11,710 nt of DNA from Desulfocapsa sp. GTDB taxonomy: Bacteria; Desulfobacterota; Desulfobulbia; Desulfobulbales; Desulfocapsaceae. Numbering within the stretch: position 1 is the stretch's first letter; each line of letters starts with the position of its first letter. Shown in pieces: positions 1 through 6,137 of this stretch. The notes below the pieces were generated by a model that was not told where the DNA came from, searched no databases, and worked only from the letters and a program-made list of their open reading frames with translations. Location of the stretch: positions 1 through 11,710 of the forward strand of contig JAOZLI010000052.1 of the NCBI GenBank assembly GCA_029934915.1. Direction: 5' to 3'. Both the position numbers and the translations under genes were made by a program.

Positions 1-1799
1 AAAGGAAAAACCAAAGGTGTTATAAAAATAGTCAGGACTCCCACGAGTATTGACAGCGGAATACCAATCTTCACAAAATCCCCAAAACTGTATTCTCCCG
101 GTCCGTAAACCATTAGATTCGTCTGGTAACTGACTGGTGAAATAAAGCTACAGGATGCACCCACCATAACTGTGATAACAAAGGGCATAAAACTCACTCC
201 CAATCCCGAGGCAATGGTCATGGAAATAGGGAACATAAATACCGCCGAGGCAACATTTGTGACCATTGCATCCATGGCAATACATCCTAAAAATACGACG
301 GCGAGAGCAAGATAAACGTTATCTCCGCCCAGTGTTCCAAGATATTGACCGATAAGTTCCGATAAGCCACTTGCTGTGACCGCTGATTCGAGTCCCATGG
401 CAGAGGCAATGACCATTAATGTTGCAAAATCAACAGATTTTCCCGCATCGCGCATGTTCATACATCCGGTGAGGAGCATGGCACCTGCTGCCAGTAAGGC
501 CGCGTTGAGCATGGACATAAATCCAAATGCCACCGAAAAAACCATGCTGACGGTGATGAGTGATGCAACCAGTGCTTTGTCGGTTCGCTGAATGCGAGCC
601 CCACTTAGTTTTTTTACGGCGGAGAATTCCACCTCATTGCGATTGCGGTAGAAGAAACTGTCCTTTACTTCCAGTAGCACAACATCCCCTGCCTGAATAA
701 CTGCGTCCTGCAAAGGATAGTGCATGGCAGATTCACCCCTTGCAAATCCAACAAGTAATACGTGATTCGCGTGTTCCTGTTCCTGCTCAATTATATTTCC
801 GACGCGCAGGCCAAGCATTGTGTTTCTTCTGGAGACTACTACTTCCACCAGATGATGCCTGTGGCGTTCGGATTGTTGGTCTCTTGTGGAGTAGAGCGGG
901 GTGAGGCCAATGGTTGACCATAGAAATTTTGCTCCGGCTATGTCGGTGGAAAAACCGATTTTGTCACCTGCCTGGATGACCGTGCTTGGACTAACATCAA
1001 TTCTTTTCTCGCCACAGTAGTAGCAAATAATTTCAAAACCTTCGGAATCCGCAAGACCAGCATCTTCAATGGTTTTTCCCACAAGTGGCCCGTTTGTTTC
1101 AACTGCAAGTTCCACCCTGAAATATCTGTGCGTGACCTTTGCTCCTCCGCTTAACTCGGTAAGGCGCTGCCTTGGCAGCAACCATTTCCCTGTAAGCATT
1201 ATAAACGCAATTCCAATAATGGTTGCGGGTATGCCAATCCATGAAAGATCAAACATGCCAACCGGCTCCATATGGGGGAGGTTAGTTGCCCCTCGCTCAA
1301 TGGTTTCATTGATCATTCCGTTGATTACCAGATTTGTCGCTGTCCCGATAAGAGTACAGGTTCCTCCCAGGATTGAAGCGTAGCTGAGGGGGAGGTACAA
1401 CTTTTTCGCATCAAGGCCGCAGCTTTTTGACAAATCTCTGATTACAGGGATCATCATGGCAACAAGAGGAGTGTTGTTTAAAAAAGCAGAGCCAAAAGCG
1501 ATATTGGGAAGGATCTTCAGCTGTGCCTGTAATATTGATTTTGGCCTGCCGATGAGTTTTTCACTGAGAATGGAGATAGCGCCGGTTGAATACATGCCTG
1601 CCGCAATCATAAACAGGGCGCCGATGGTTAATACACCCGGGTTATTAAATCCCTTTAAGGAGTCTTCGAGTGGGGCAATCTTGAACGTGATGGTGAGCGT
1701 CAGTGCGCCAATAAAAATTGCTGCAGGCGGCAGTTTGGTGAAAATTAATAAGCCAAAGGTCGCAGCCAGGATAGCGACAATAATATACAGTTCAATCAT
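1..1799 (-). CDS. SLC13-family anion/sodium symporter with two RCK_C (TrkA-C) domains, 3' end cut by window
   Basis: The open frame runs leftward from an ATG at 1799-1797 for 599 codons and leaves the window without a stop, so only a few C-terminal residues are probably missing. The protein starts MIELYIIVAILAATFG and is hydrophobic at both ends. The first half carries NNTP at residues 108-111 and a GTATN motif at 152-156. The second half carries TNVAS near 514 and SFISPVSYQTN near 550-560. These are the paired substrate/Na+-binding hairpins of the SLC13/DASS (CitT/ArsB-like) fold. Between the halves lie two soluble RCK_C-like segments, about residues 229-300 and 313-395, each ending in a QAGD motif (IQAGDKIGF, IQAGDVVLL). 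This architecture is common in bacterial SLC13 permeases annotated as sulfate, dicarboxylate or generic anion carriers. Substrate cannot be told from sequence; sulfate is a guess in a sulfate reducer. The start is supported by an AAGGG ribosome site 7 nt upstream. It is divergent from the dcw cluster and functionally unrelated to it. Confidence 0.9.
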   Translation of the reverse strand, partial: MIELYIIVAILAATFGLLIFTKLPPAAIFIGALTLTITFKIAPLEDSLKGFNNPGVLTIGALFMIAAGMYSTGAISILSEKLIGRPKSILQAQLKILPNIAFGSAFLNNTPLVAMMIPVIRDLSKSCGLDAKKLYLPLSYASILGGTCTLIGTATNLVINGMINETIERGATNLPHMEPVGMFDLSWIGIPATIIGIAFIMLTGKWLLPRQRLTELSGGAKVTHRYFRVELAVETNGPLVGKTIEDAGLADSEGFEIICYYCGEKRIDVSPSTVIQAGDKIGFSTDIAGAKFLWSTIGLTPLYSTRDQQSERHRHHLVEVVVSRRNTMLGLRVGNIIEQEQEHANHVLLVGFARGESAMHYPLQDAVIQAGDVVLLEVKDSFFYRNRNEVEFSAVKKLSGARIQRTDKALVASLITVSMVFSVAFGFMSMLNAALLAAGAMLLTGCMNMRDAGKSVDFATLMVIASAMGLESAVTASGLSELIGQYLGTLGGDNVYLALAVVFLGCIAMDAMVTNVASAVFMFPISMTIASGLGVSFMPFVITVMVGASCSFISPVSYQTNLMVYGPGEYSFGDFVKIGIPLSILVGVLTIFITPLVFP

Positions 1800-1806
1800 T
1801 AGTGTG

Positions 1807-1811
1807 CCCTT
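1807..1811 (-). promoter_or_regulatory. Ribosome binding site of the SLC13 gene
   Basis: The - strand reads AAGGG followed by 7 nt and then the ATG at 1799. It fixes the start of the transporter, because the reading begins MIELYIIV directly with the first membrane segment. Confidence 0.7.
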
Positions 1812-1847
1812 AGTGTCAGATTTTCTTAATGTTCAAAAATGACAAAC

Positions 1848-1965
1848 TCGTAAAAAGACACGCTCACCATGAAGTGCATGAAGAACATGAAGTTAAAGGA
1901 CTGATTCGCTGTTATTCTTTTCTTCATGCCCTTCGTGCGCTTCATGGTGAAATAGGTTTTTACGA
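1848..1965. repeat. Large imperfect palindrome of CATGAAG-type 9-nt repeats
   Basis: The left arm at 1864-1892 and the right arm at 1922-1950 are inverted copies, matching at 25 of 29 positions. All four differences are transitions, so each leaves a G-U pair in the RNA of one strand. Each arm is itself three 9-nt units: the left reads NNCATGAAG three times, and the right reads CTTC(A/G)TGNN three times. An outer perfect 9-bp pair, TCGTAAAAA at 1848-1856 and TTTTTACGA at 1957-1965, flanks the arms with 6-7 unpaired bases between. The loop is 29 nt (1893-1921). The element lies between two divergent genes, so it is not a shared transcription terminator. It looks like a mobile or dispersed intergenic palindromic repeat. 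Identity with a named family is not established here. Confidence 0.85.
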
Positions 1966-1989
1966 ATCCATCAAAAATAATAACTATTA

Positions 1990-2019
1990 TATATAAACGA
2001 AAAATTATCACTATGTCAA
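1990..2019 (-). promoter_or_regulatory. Probable sigma-70 promoter for the SLC13 gene
   Basis: Read on the - strand there is a perfect TTGACA (2019-2014), an 18-bp spacer and TATATA (1995-1990), followed by a very A/T-rich stretch. Transcription would start near 1983 and give a leader of roughly 180 nt that contains the whole palindrome at 1848-1965. The prediction rests on motif match and direction only. Confidence 0.55.
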
Positions 2020-2298
2020 ATACAGAGCAGTGATGTTTAGGGTTTGTTTGTTGTCTCTTTCCCCACTTTCCGCCACCCGAAAAAATTGCATTAATGAGAA
2101 TTTTTTCTATTTCTTTAGACTCCCTTTCATATCAATATGTTCGGCCATGAAATGTCCTGTTGTCTTCTTCGGCGTAGAAATGGTCGTTCTGGGAAAGTGC
2201 ACGTTGTGTTGTGGCTGTTCGTTTTCGATATACCAAGTATGGTGTTTTTGGGGATTGCGTTGTTTTGTCTAACATACTGGAGTCAAAATGAAAAATCC
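2020..2298. other. Intergenic stretch without a convincing gene
   Basis: This is the middle of the 579-bp gap between the transporter and mraZ. Short open frames exist on both strands, for example 2137-2325 (+) with one hydrophobic stretch and 2132-2275 (-). None has a ribosome site, a recognisable motif or a protein-like composition. Apart from the inverted repeat at 2079-2107, I see nothing that explains it. It may hold upstream regulatory DNA for the two divergent promoters. Confidence 0.5.
2079..2107. repeat. Perfect 9-bp A/T-rich inverted repeat
   Basis: GAAAAAATT (2079-2087) and AATTTTTTC (2099-2107) are perfect inverted copies separated by 11 nt. The spacer contains a second perfect palindrome, CATTAATG (2089-2096), almost on the same centre. 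The nested symmetry resembles an operator for a dimeric regulator. The right arm ends in six T and could also act as a weak A/T-only hairpin. No nearby gene end needs a terminator. Confidence 0.45.
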
Positions 2299-2328
2299 TT
2301 GACAATTCGTTCGGATCTGCAGTAAAAA
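2299..2328 (+). promoter_or_regulatory. Probable dcw cluster promoter (Pmra)
   Basis: A perfect TTGACA at 2299-2304 is followed by an 18-bp spacer and TAAAAA at 2323-2328. The expected start of transcription, about 2335-2337, sits exactly at the beginning of the four GTGG repeats upstream of mraZ. The -10 box is not ideal. The position relative to mraZ and its operator-like repeats makes it the likely main promoter of the cluster. Confidence 0.6.
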
Positions 2329-2336
2329 TACGAATA

Positions 2337-2376
2337 AGGTGGAGTGAAGTGGTGTAAAGTGGAAACAGGTGGAGTT
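2337..2376 (+). promoter_or_regulatory. Four 10-bp direct repeats, probable MraZ operator
   Basis: Four consecutive 10-bp units follow the pattern A(A/G)GTGGNNNN. The invariant GTGG cores are at 2339-2342, 2349-2352, 2359-2362 and 2369-2372, so all face the same side of the helix. MraZ proteins are known to bind short G-rich direct repeats with a 10-bp period upstream of their own gene (TGGGN separated by 5 nt in Escherichia coli). Position, period and G-rich core all fit. The fourth unit, AGGTGG, also lies 6 nt before the mraZ ATG and probably doubles as its ribosome site, so MraZ or the ribosome could compete at one sequence. Confidence 0.8.
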
Positions 2377-2378
2377 GG

Positions 2379-2843
2379 ATGGGCACTAAGACAGCCATAA
2401 AAAGCAGATTTCGTACCAAGTCTGAGCATAGTCTGGATACCAAGGGACGGTTGAATTTTCCAAGCCGCTTTCGTGATGTCCTGGCTCAGTATGGCTCAGA
2501 AACCCTGATTTTGGTCGCTTGGAAAAAACATCTCCGTGCCTATCCTGTATCTGAGTGGGAAGTTCTTGAAGATCAATTGGTGAAGAGAGGGAAGGAGCAG
2601 CCGCAACTTATCGACTTTATTCGTTTTGTTCTCTCTGGGGTTACGGAATGTAATCTGGATAAGCAGGGTCGTATTTTGATTCCTGCTGCACTTCGTAATG
2701 AGGCGCATATGGAAAAGGAGGTTGTGGTAACGGGTATGCTTGAGTTTGTTGAGATATGGGACAAAGAGGCCTGGCAGGTTAAGCAACAGACTACTCGCGA
2801 TAATGCCGAAAGCTTTAACGAAGCCTTGGTAGGGATCCTCTAA
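2379..2843 (+). CDS. mraZ: Transcriptional regulator MraZ
   Basis: MraZ is the DNA-binding regulator encoded first in dcw clusters, where it controls its own operon as a ring-shaped oligomer. The 154-residue protein shows the two AbrB/SpoVT-like swapped-hairpin repeats. The first is SLDTKGRLNFPSRFR at residues 18-32; the second is CNLDKQGRILIPAALR at about 91-106. Each carries the family D-x-x-G-R motif (D20/R24 and D94/R98). Length is near the usual 140-155. The N-terminus (MGTKTAIKSRFRTKSEH) is several residues longer than the common MFRGxxxH form. No other start codon lies before the first repeat, and AGGTGG sits 6 nt upstream, so this start is preferred. Its stop overlaps the rsmH ATG by one base (TAATG). 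Its likely operator is at 2337-2376. Confidence 0.95.
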   Translation: MGTKTAIKSRFRTKSEHSLDTKGRLNFPSRFRDVLAQYGSETLILVAWKKHLRAYPVSEWEVLEDQLVKRGKEQPQLIDFIRFVLSGVTECNLDKQGRILIPAALRNEAHMEKEVVVTGMLEFVEIWDKEAWQVKQQTTRDNAESFNEALVGIL

Positions 2844-3757
2844 TGGCGGAGCAGGATGAAGCTGCAAGGATACATCAATCAGTACTGCTCAAAGAATGCA
2901 TAGAGTTTCTGGGTCCGCAGGATGGGAAAACCTACATGGACGGAACCATGGGGCTTGGCGGCCATACCGAAGCCATTTTGCAGGCGAGCTCTCCCGGTGG
3001 TCGTGTTATTGCTTTTGACTGGGATGGCGCAGCAATTGAAAAGAGCAGGGAACGGTTGGCACCATATGGTGATCGACTGAGCATTGTCAGACGGAATTTT
3101 TCTGAAATAGACGATGGGCTTGCGGAATGCGGGCTTGAGACCGTTGATGGGATTCTCATCGATATAGGTCTTTCCTCTCTGCAACTGGATATAGGTGGTC
3201 GGGGGTTTAGTTTTCAACGGGATGAGCCACTGGATATGCGAATGGATGTTCGGCGGCCGCTCACCGCAGCAAGCATTCTGGCAGATTGTTCGCAAGAAGA
3301 ACTGGCGGATATTTTTTACTACTACGGTGAAGAGAAACAGGCAAGACGGATTGCTTCTTTTATTGTTGAAGAACGAAAACAGCAAGCCATAGAGACATCG
3401 GGCCAGTTGGTGGATGTGATAAGCAGGGCTGTTCCAAAAAGGTTTCATCCGAAAAGGAAACATGTGGCAACTCTGGTGTTTCAGGCGTTGCGTATAGCAG
3501 TAAACACGGAACTTGAAAATCTCTCTGGTATTTTAGCCGACGCTGTAAAGCATCTGGTACCAGGAGGCAGATTCTGTGTGATATCTTTTCATTCACTGGA
3601 AGATCGGATGGTGAAGAGAAAGTTTAGAGAAAATAAGATGTTGAAAGTTATTACCAAAAAGCCGGTTGTGGCAGGACAGCAGGAAAAGGAAACAAATCCA
3701 CGATCACGAAGTGCCCGTTTACGGGTGGCTGAAAGAATTAAGGACGAAGAGGGTTAA
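2843..3757 (+). CDS. rsmH: 16S rRNA (cytosine(1402)-N(4))-methyltransferase RsmH (MraW)
   Basis: RsmH uses S-adenosylmethionine to N4-methylate C1402 in the ribosomal P site. The 304-residue length is typical. Visible family motifs include HQSVLLKECIEFL near the start, MDGTMGLGGHTEAIL at 32-46 (SAM-binding glycine loop) and FDWDGAAIE. They continue with ILIDIGLSSLQLD followed by GRGFSFQRDEPLDMRMD, FQALRIAVNTEL, VISFHSLEDRMVKRKFR, and a C-terminal NPRSRSARLRVAER. The usual LGVSSPQLD reads LGLSSLQLD here, a mild change. The start overlaps the mraZ stop by one base and has AGGG about 8 nt upstream, so it is probably translationally coupled. ftsL starts 4 nt after its stop. Confidence 0.97.
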   Translation: MAEQDEAARIHQSVLLKECIEFLGPQDGKTYMDGTMGLGGHTEAILQASSPGGRVIAFDWDGAAIEKSRERLAPYGDRLSIVRRNFSEIDDGLAECGLETVDGILIDIGLSSLQLDIGGRGFSFQRDEPLDMRMDVRRPLTAASILADCSQEELADIFYYYGEEKQARRIASFIVEERKQQAIETSGQLVDVISRAVPKRFHPKRKHVATLVFQALRIAVNTELENLSGILADAVKHLVPGGRFCVISFHSLEDRMVKRKFRENKMLKVITKKPVVAGQQEKETNPRSRSARLRVAERIKDEEG

Positions 3758-3761
3758 TATT

Positions 3762-4127
3762 ATGATTGTTAATTTAGCATCCCATACAATTGTTCCACGC
3801 ACAGGTTCTATCAGGTCTCGTTCCAGGCGTAGAAAAGGACAGCGGAGAGTACTTCCAGGTGGGAAGCATCTCTGGCTTGCCCTTACAAAGGTCGTCTGTG
3901 GCTTTGGATTGTTTCTTTTTCTTTCGTCTCTTTGGTTAAATAGCAGCATTTCTGACGTAAACGCTGAGATAAACAGAGTTGAGAATCAACACGAACAGCT
4001 GGTGAGTGCAAATATTCTTATGCGTGCTCAAAAGGCTCGTCTGTTCTCTCCTGAAACAGTAGGAGAGTTAGCGGGAGATAAACTGGCTATCCATCTGCCA
4101 GGGTCGGGACAGTATAGAAAATTTTAA
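3762..4127 (+). CDS. ftsL: Cell division protein FtsL-like
   Basis: This is a small bitopic protein of 121 residues at the position where ftsL lies between rsmH and ftsI. It has a basic cytoplasmic N-terminus (RSRSRRRKGQRR, about 20-31), one membrane segment around residues 40-60 (ALTKVVCGFGLFLFLSSLWL) and then a polar stretch with coiled-coil character (SDVNAEINRVENQHEQL). FtsL proteins conserve this layout rather than sequence; they pair with FtsB and recruit or activate FtsW/FtsI. An upstream in-frame ATG at 3666 lies inside rsmH. The chosen start, 4 nt after the rsmH stop and preceded by GAAGAGGG, gives the expected domain layout. The symbol rests mainly on synteny and topology. Confidence 0.8.
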   Translation: MIVNLASHTIVPRTGSIRSRSRRRKGQRRVLPGGKHLWLALTKVVCGFGLFLFLSSLWLNSSISDVNAEINRVENQHEQLVSANILMRAQKARLFSPETVGELAGDKLAIHLPGSGQYRKF

Positions 4128-4139
4128 AATCAGTTTGGA

Positions 4140-6035
4140 ATGCTCAGGAAATCCCGCCTTAGAACGAGAACAAAGAAAAGACGGTGGCCGATAACCCTCC
4201 TCATTTTCTTAGGCTTGGCAGCCATAGTTGCCGGGGTTGGATTTATTTATCGACAGAAGGTGCTAGGTTTTATAAACGTCTGGCAGGAAACGTTTAGCTC
4301 ACAAGCCGTGACCGCGGGTGGGGATATTCGTGGCGTAATTTTTGATCGTAATTTTAAAGAGCTTGCCCAAACTCTGGAACGGGTATCTCTGTATGTACGA
4401 CCTAGGGAAGTTGTAAATCTGCCCGATGCCGCAGAGCAGATTGAAGAAATACTCGCTTTACCTAAGTCCGAGGTATTGACAAAGCTTGAACATGATTCGC
4501 ATTTGGTCTGGTTACGGCGAGATATTACCCAGGAAGATGAGGAGCTGGTAGCAGAGCTGAATTTGCCCGGATTTTATTTTCACAGGGAGTCTGCAAGAAG
4601 TTATCCCGAGCAAGAAAAAGCATCTCATTTGATCGGGTATTCTGCGAATGATCAGGGCTTGGCAGGGGTTGAACATTATTACAATCGCCTGTTGAGTAAT
4701 GATCGTGTTCGGCAGGAGGATCAACCCACTGTAGATCTTGCGGGAATGGAGCAGACACAGGGGCGTGGACATGATCTGGTTTTGACCCTGGATATGAAAA
4801 TACAGACCATTCTTGAAGACTATGTCACTGGAATTGGCAAAAAAAAGGGCGATGCACGGATTGCCTCGTTACTTATAGATATAGGCAACGGCAAGATTAT
4901 AGCGGGGGCAAATTACCCGTCTTATAATCCTAACAGTGTCTGGCAACATGATAATGAGTTGCTTGAACCGTTGTTGCTTACACCAATGGTGATCCCCGAT
5001 ACAATACGCAGCTTTTTTCGGGAAGCTTCTCTGCTGCAAGGCGGATGGGAACAGGCAACGCAGGTCTACCCCTGGAGTTTGGTCGCAGGGGAAATGAACT
5101 TTGGCCGGCAGATACGCTTGTGGGATCGTTTACAGTTATCCACCGATATTCATGTGGATTTTTCAGGTGGAAAAAAGAAACAAACGCACGTGCCGCAGTT
5201 GGTGAGTTGTCTGCCAGGCATGGATTGTGGAGCGGTTCCCAGAATGGCGACACCTCTGAAAGTGTTGCTTGGGATGAGTCATCTGGTAAATGGTGGGAAA
5301 AAGATTCAACCACATATTCTGGATCGGGTTATAGAACACGGCTCTCAGAAAGAATATTATTACGATGCTTTTTTGCAGGAGAAACGCGGACGTCATGTGC
5401 TGCCATCCCTTGTTTCCCAAGAGTTACTCGGGCTTTTAAGAGCACAGGGAGAAAAGGCAGTGCTTGGAACGAGAGTTTTAACGGGTGAAACGGTGTCACT
5501 GGCCCCGGATTACTCCGGGGGAGAGTATGTTCGTGATCAGATGGCACTGCTAGTTTTTTCGGGCATGAAACCTGATCTTATGCTGTTGATAGTTTCCAGA
5601 CAAAATACACTGGAGCCAAGTCAACAGGGCGGGCGGGGGCTATCCTCTCTTACGGAGAATATTGACTCTATACTGCCTTCCATGGTTGCGCTGCAGCAGA
5701 TCAGTATAAATATTGCTGATGTGGTGGAAATCCAGGAAGGGGATGAACAGAACTTCAAAAGTAGGCCTGGCCAGCAGCAGGGGCGAGCAGAATCACTGGC
5801 AGCTGTGCTAAAAGAGCACACCATGCTTATGCCTGATTTGAAGGGGATCAGTCTCAGGAAGGCATTACGGATTCTTCAGCGTACAGAGCATAAAATTGTA
5901 GTTCAGGGGACCGGGCGTATCGTAAGTCAAAGCCCAAAGCCCGGCCAAAAACTGGTGAAAGGTGCAACGATAAATCTGTTTTTAAAGATTGATACCGAGG
6001 CTAAAGCGGGCAAGCCCGCAAGACTATTAGACTGA
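4140..6035 (+). CDS. ftsI: FtsI-like class B penicillin-binding protein with degenerate, probably inactive transpeptidase domain and PASTA tail
   Basis: It sits at the ftsI position and has FtsI layout over 631 residues: basic N-terminus, membrane anchor at about 17-38, and PBP dimerisation domain beginning RGVIFDRNFKELA. That domain continues through RSYPEQEKASHLIGY and GLAGVEHYYNRLL to GHDLVLTLDMKIQ. A transpeptidase-like region follows, then one PASTA domain at about 562-621 (LMPDLKGISLRKALRIL...VSQSPKPGQKLVKG). The catalytic motifs are gone. The expected EPGS-x-x-K reads IPDTIRS (residues 285-291), with Thr288 for Ser and Ser291 for Lys. No SxN segment is found; the closest is STD at 334-336. 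K[ST]GT reads LTGE (447-450). TPLKV...LVNGGKKIQPHIL (371 on) still matches the fold. The frame is uninterrupted, so it is not an ordinary pseudogene. The start is the only one after an in-frame stop; its ribosome site is weak, suggesting coupling to ftsL. Family certain, activity doubtful. Confidence 0.88.
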   Translation: MLRKSRLRTRTKKRRWPITLLIFLGLAAIVAGVGFIYRQKVLGFINVWQETFSSQAVTAGGDIRGVIFDRNFKELAQTLERVSLYVRPREVVNLPDAAEQIEEILALPKSEVLTKLEHDSHLVWLRRDITQEDEELVAELNLPGFYFHRESARSYPEQEKASHLIGYSANDQGLAGVEHYYNRLLSNDRVRQEDQPTVDLAGMEQTQGRGHDLVLTLDMKIQTILEDYVTGIGKKKGDARIASLLIDIGNGKIIAGANYPSYNPNSVWQHDNELLEPLLLTPMVIPDTIRSFFREASLLQGGWEQATQVYPWSLVAGEMNFGRQIRLWDRLQLSTDIHVDFSGGKKKQTHVPQLVSCLPGMDCGAVPRMATPLKVLLGMSHLVNGGKKIQPHILDRVIEHGSQKEYYYDAFLQEKRGRHVLPSLVSQELLGLLRAQGEKAVLGTRVLTGETVSLAPDYSGGEYVRDQMALLVFSGMKPDLMLLIVSRQNTLEPSQQGGRGLSSLTENIDSILPSMVALQQISINIADVVEIQEGDEQNFKSRPGQQQGRAESLAAVLKEHTMLMPDLKGISLRKALRILQRTEHKIVVQGTGRIVSQSPKPGQKLVKGATINLFLKIDTEAKAGKPARLLD

Positions 6036-6137
6036 AGGCTTTGAGGTTGTTAGGGGATGTGTTTTTTATTGCAGCTTTGAAGGAGTAAGGCACTAAAAAT
6101 TCATTTAACTATCATTCCAACATCACAGGGTAGAAAA
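6036..6137 (+). other. 102-bp gap, the longest inside the cluster
   Basis: All other junctions in the cluster overlap or are 12 nt or less. This gap holds an AAGGAG at 6080-6085 with no start codon at suitable distance. It also holds a weak possible promoter, TTGCAG at 6069-6074 and TAAAAA at 6094-6099 with a 19-bp spacer. There is no terminator: the strong GCGGGC/GCCCGC hairpin at 6006-6019 lies in the ftsI end and lacks a following T run. A secondary promoter for the murEF-mraY-murD genes is possible but not shown. Confidence 0.3.

Noticed and set aside
1826..2011. 61-codon - strand open frame across the palindrome
   Set aside because: Its sequence is the translation of the CATGAAG repeats (MKRTKGMKK...FMFFMHFM) and A/T-rich DNA, with the predicted transporter promoter inside it.
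2132..2275. Small - strand open frame opposite the upstream region of mraZ
   Set aside because: No ribosome site before its ATGs and no protein-like pattern; the longer version overlaps the mraZ operator and start.
2137..2325. Small + strand open frame with one hydrophobic segment
   Set aside because: No ribosome site, no recognisable motif, and it runs into the -35 and spacer of the mraZ promoter; most likely chance.
5503..5520. CCCCGG/CCGGGG inverted repeat inside ftsI
   Set aside because: Short, within coding sequence, and no associated signal; probably chance.
6006..6019. GCGGGC-AA-GCCCGC hairpin at the end of ftsI as a terminator
   Set aside because: No T run follows directly; the T-rich stretch is about 40 nt further on, and the downstream genes appear to belong to the same cluster.
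4140..6035. ftsI as a decayed pseudogene or sequencing error
   Set aside because: The frame is unbroken for 631 codons, with well-kept dimerisation and PASTA domains and conserved fold segments on both sides of the lost motifs.
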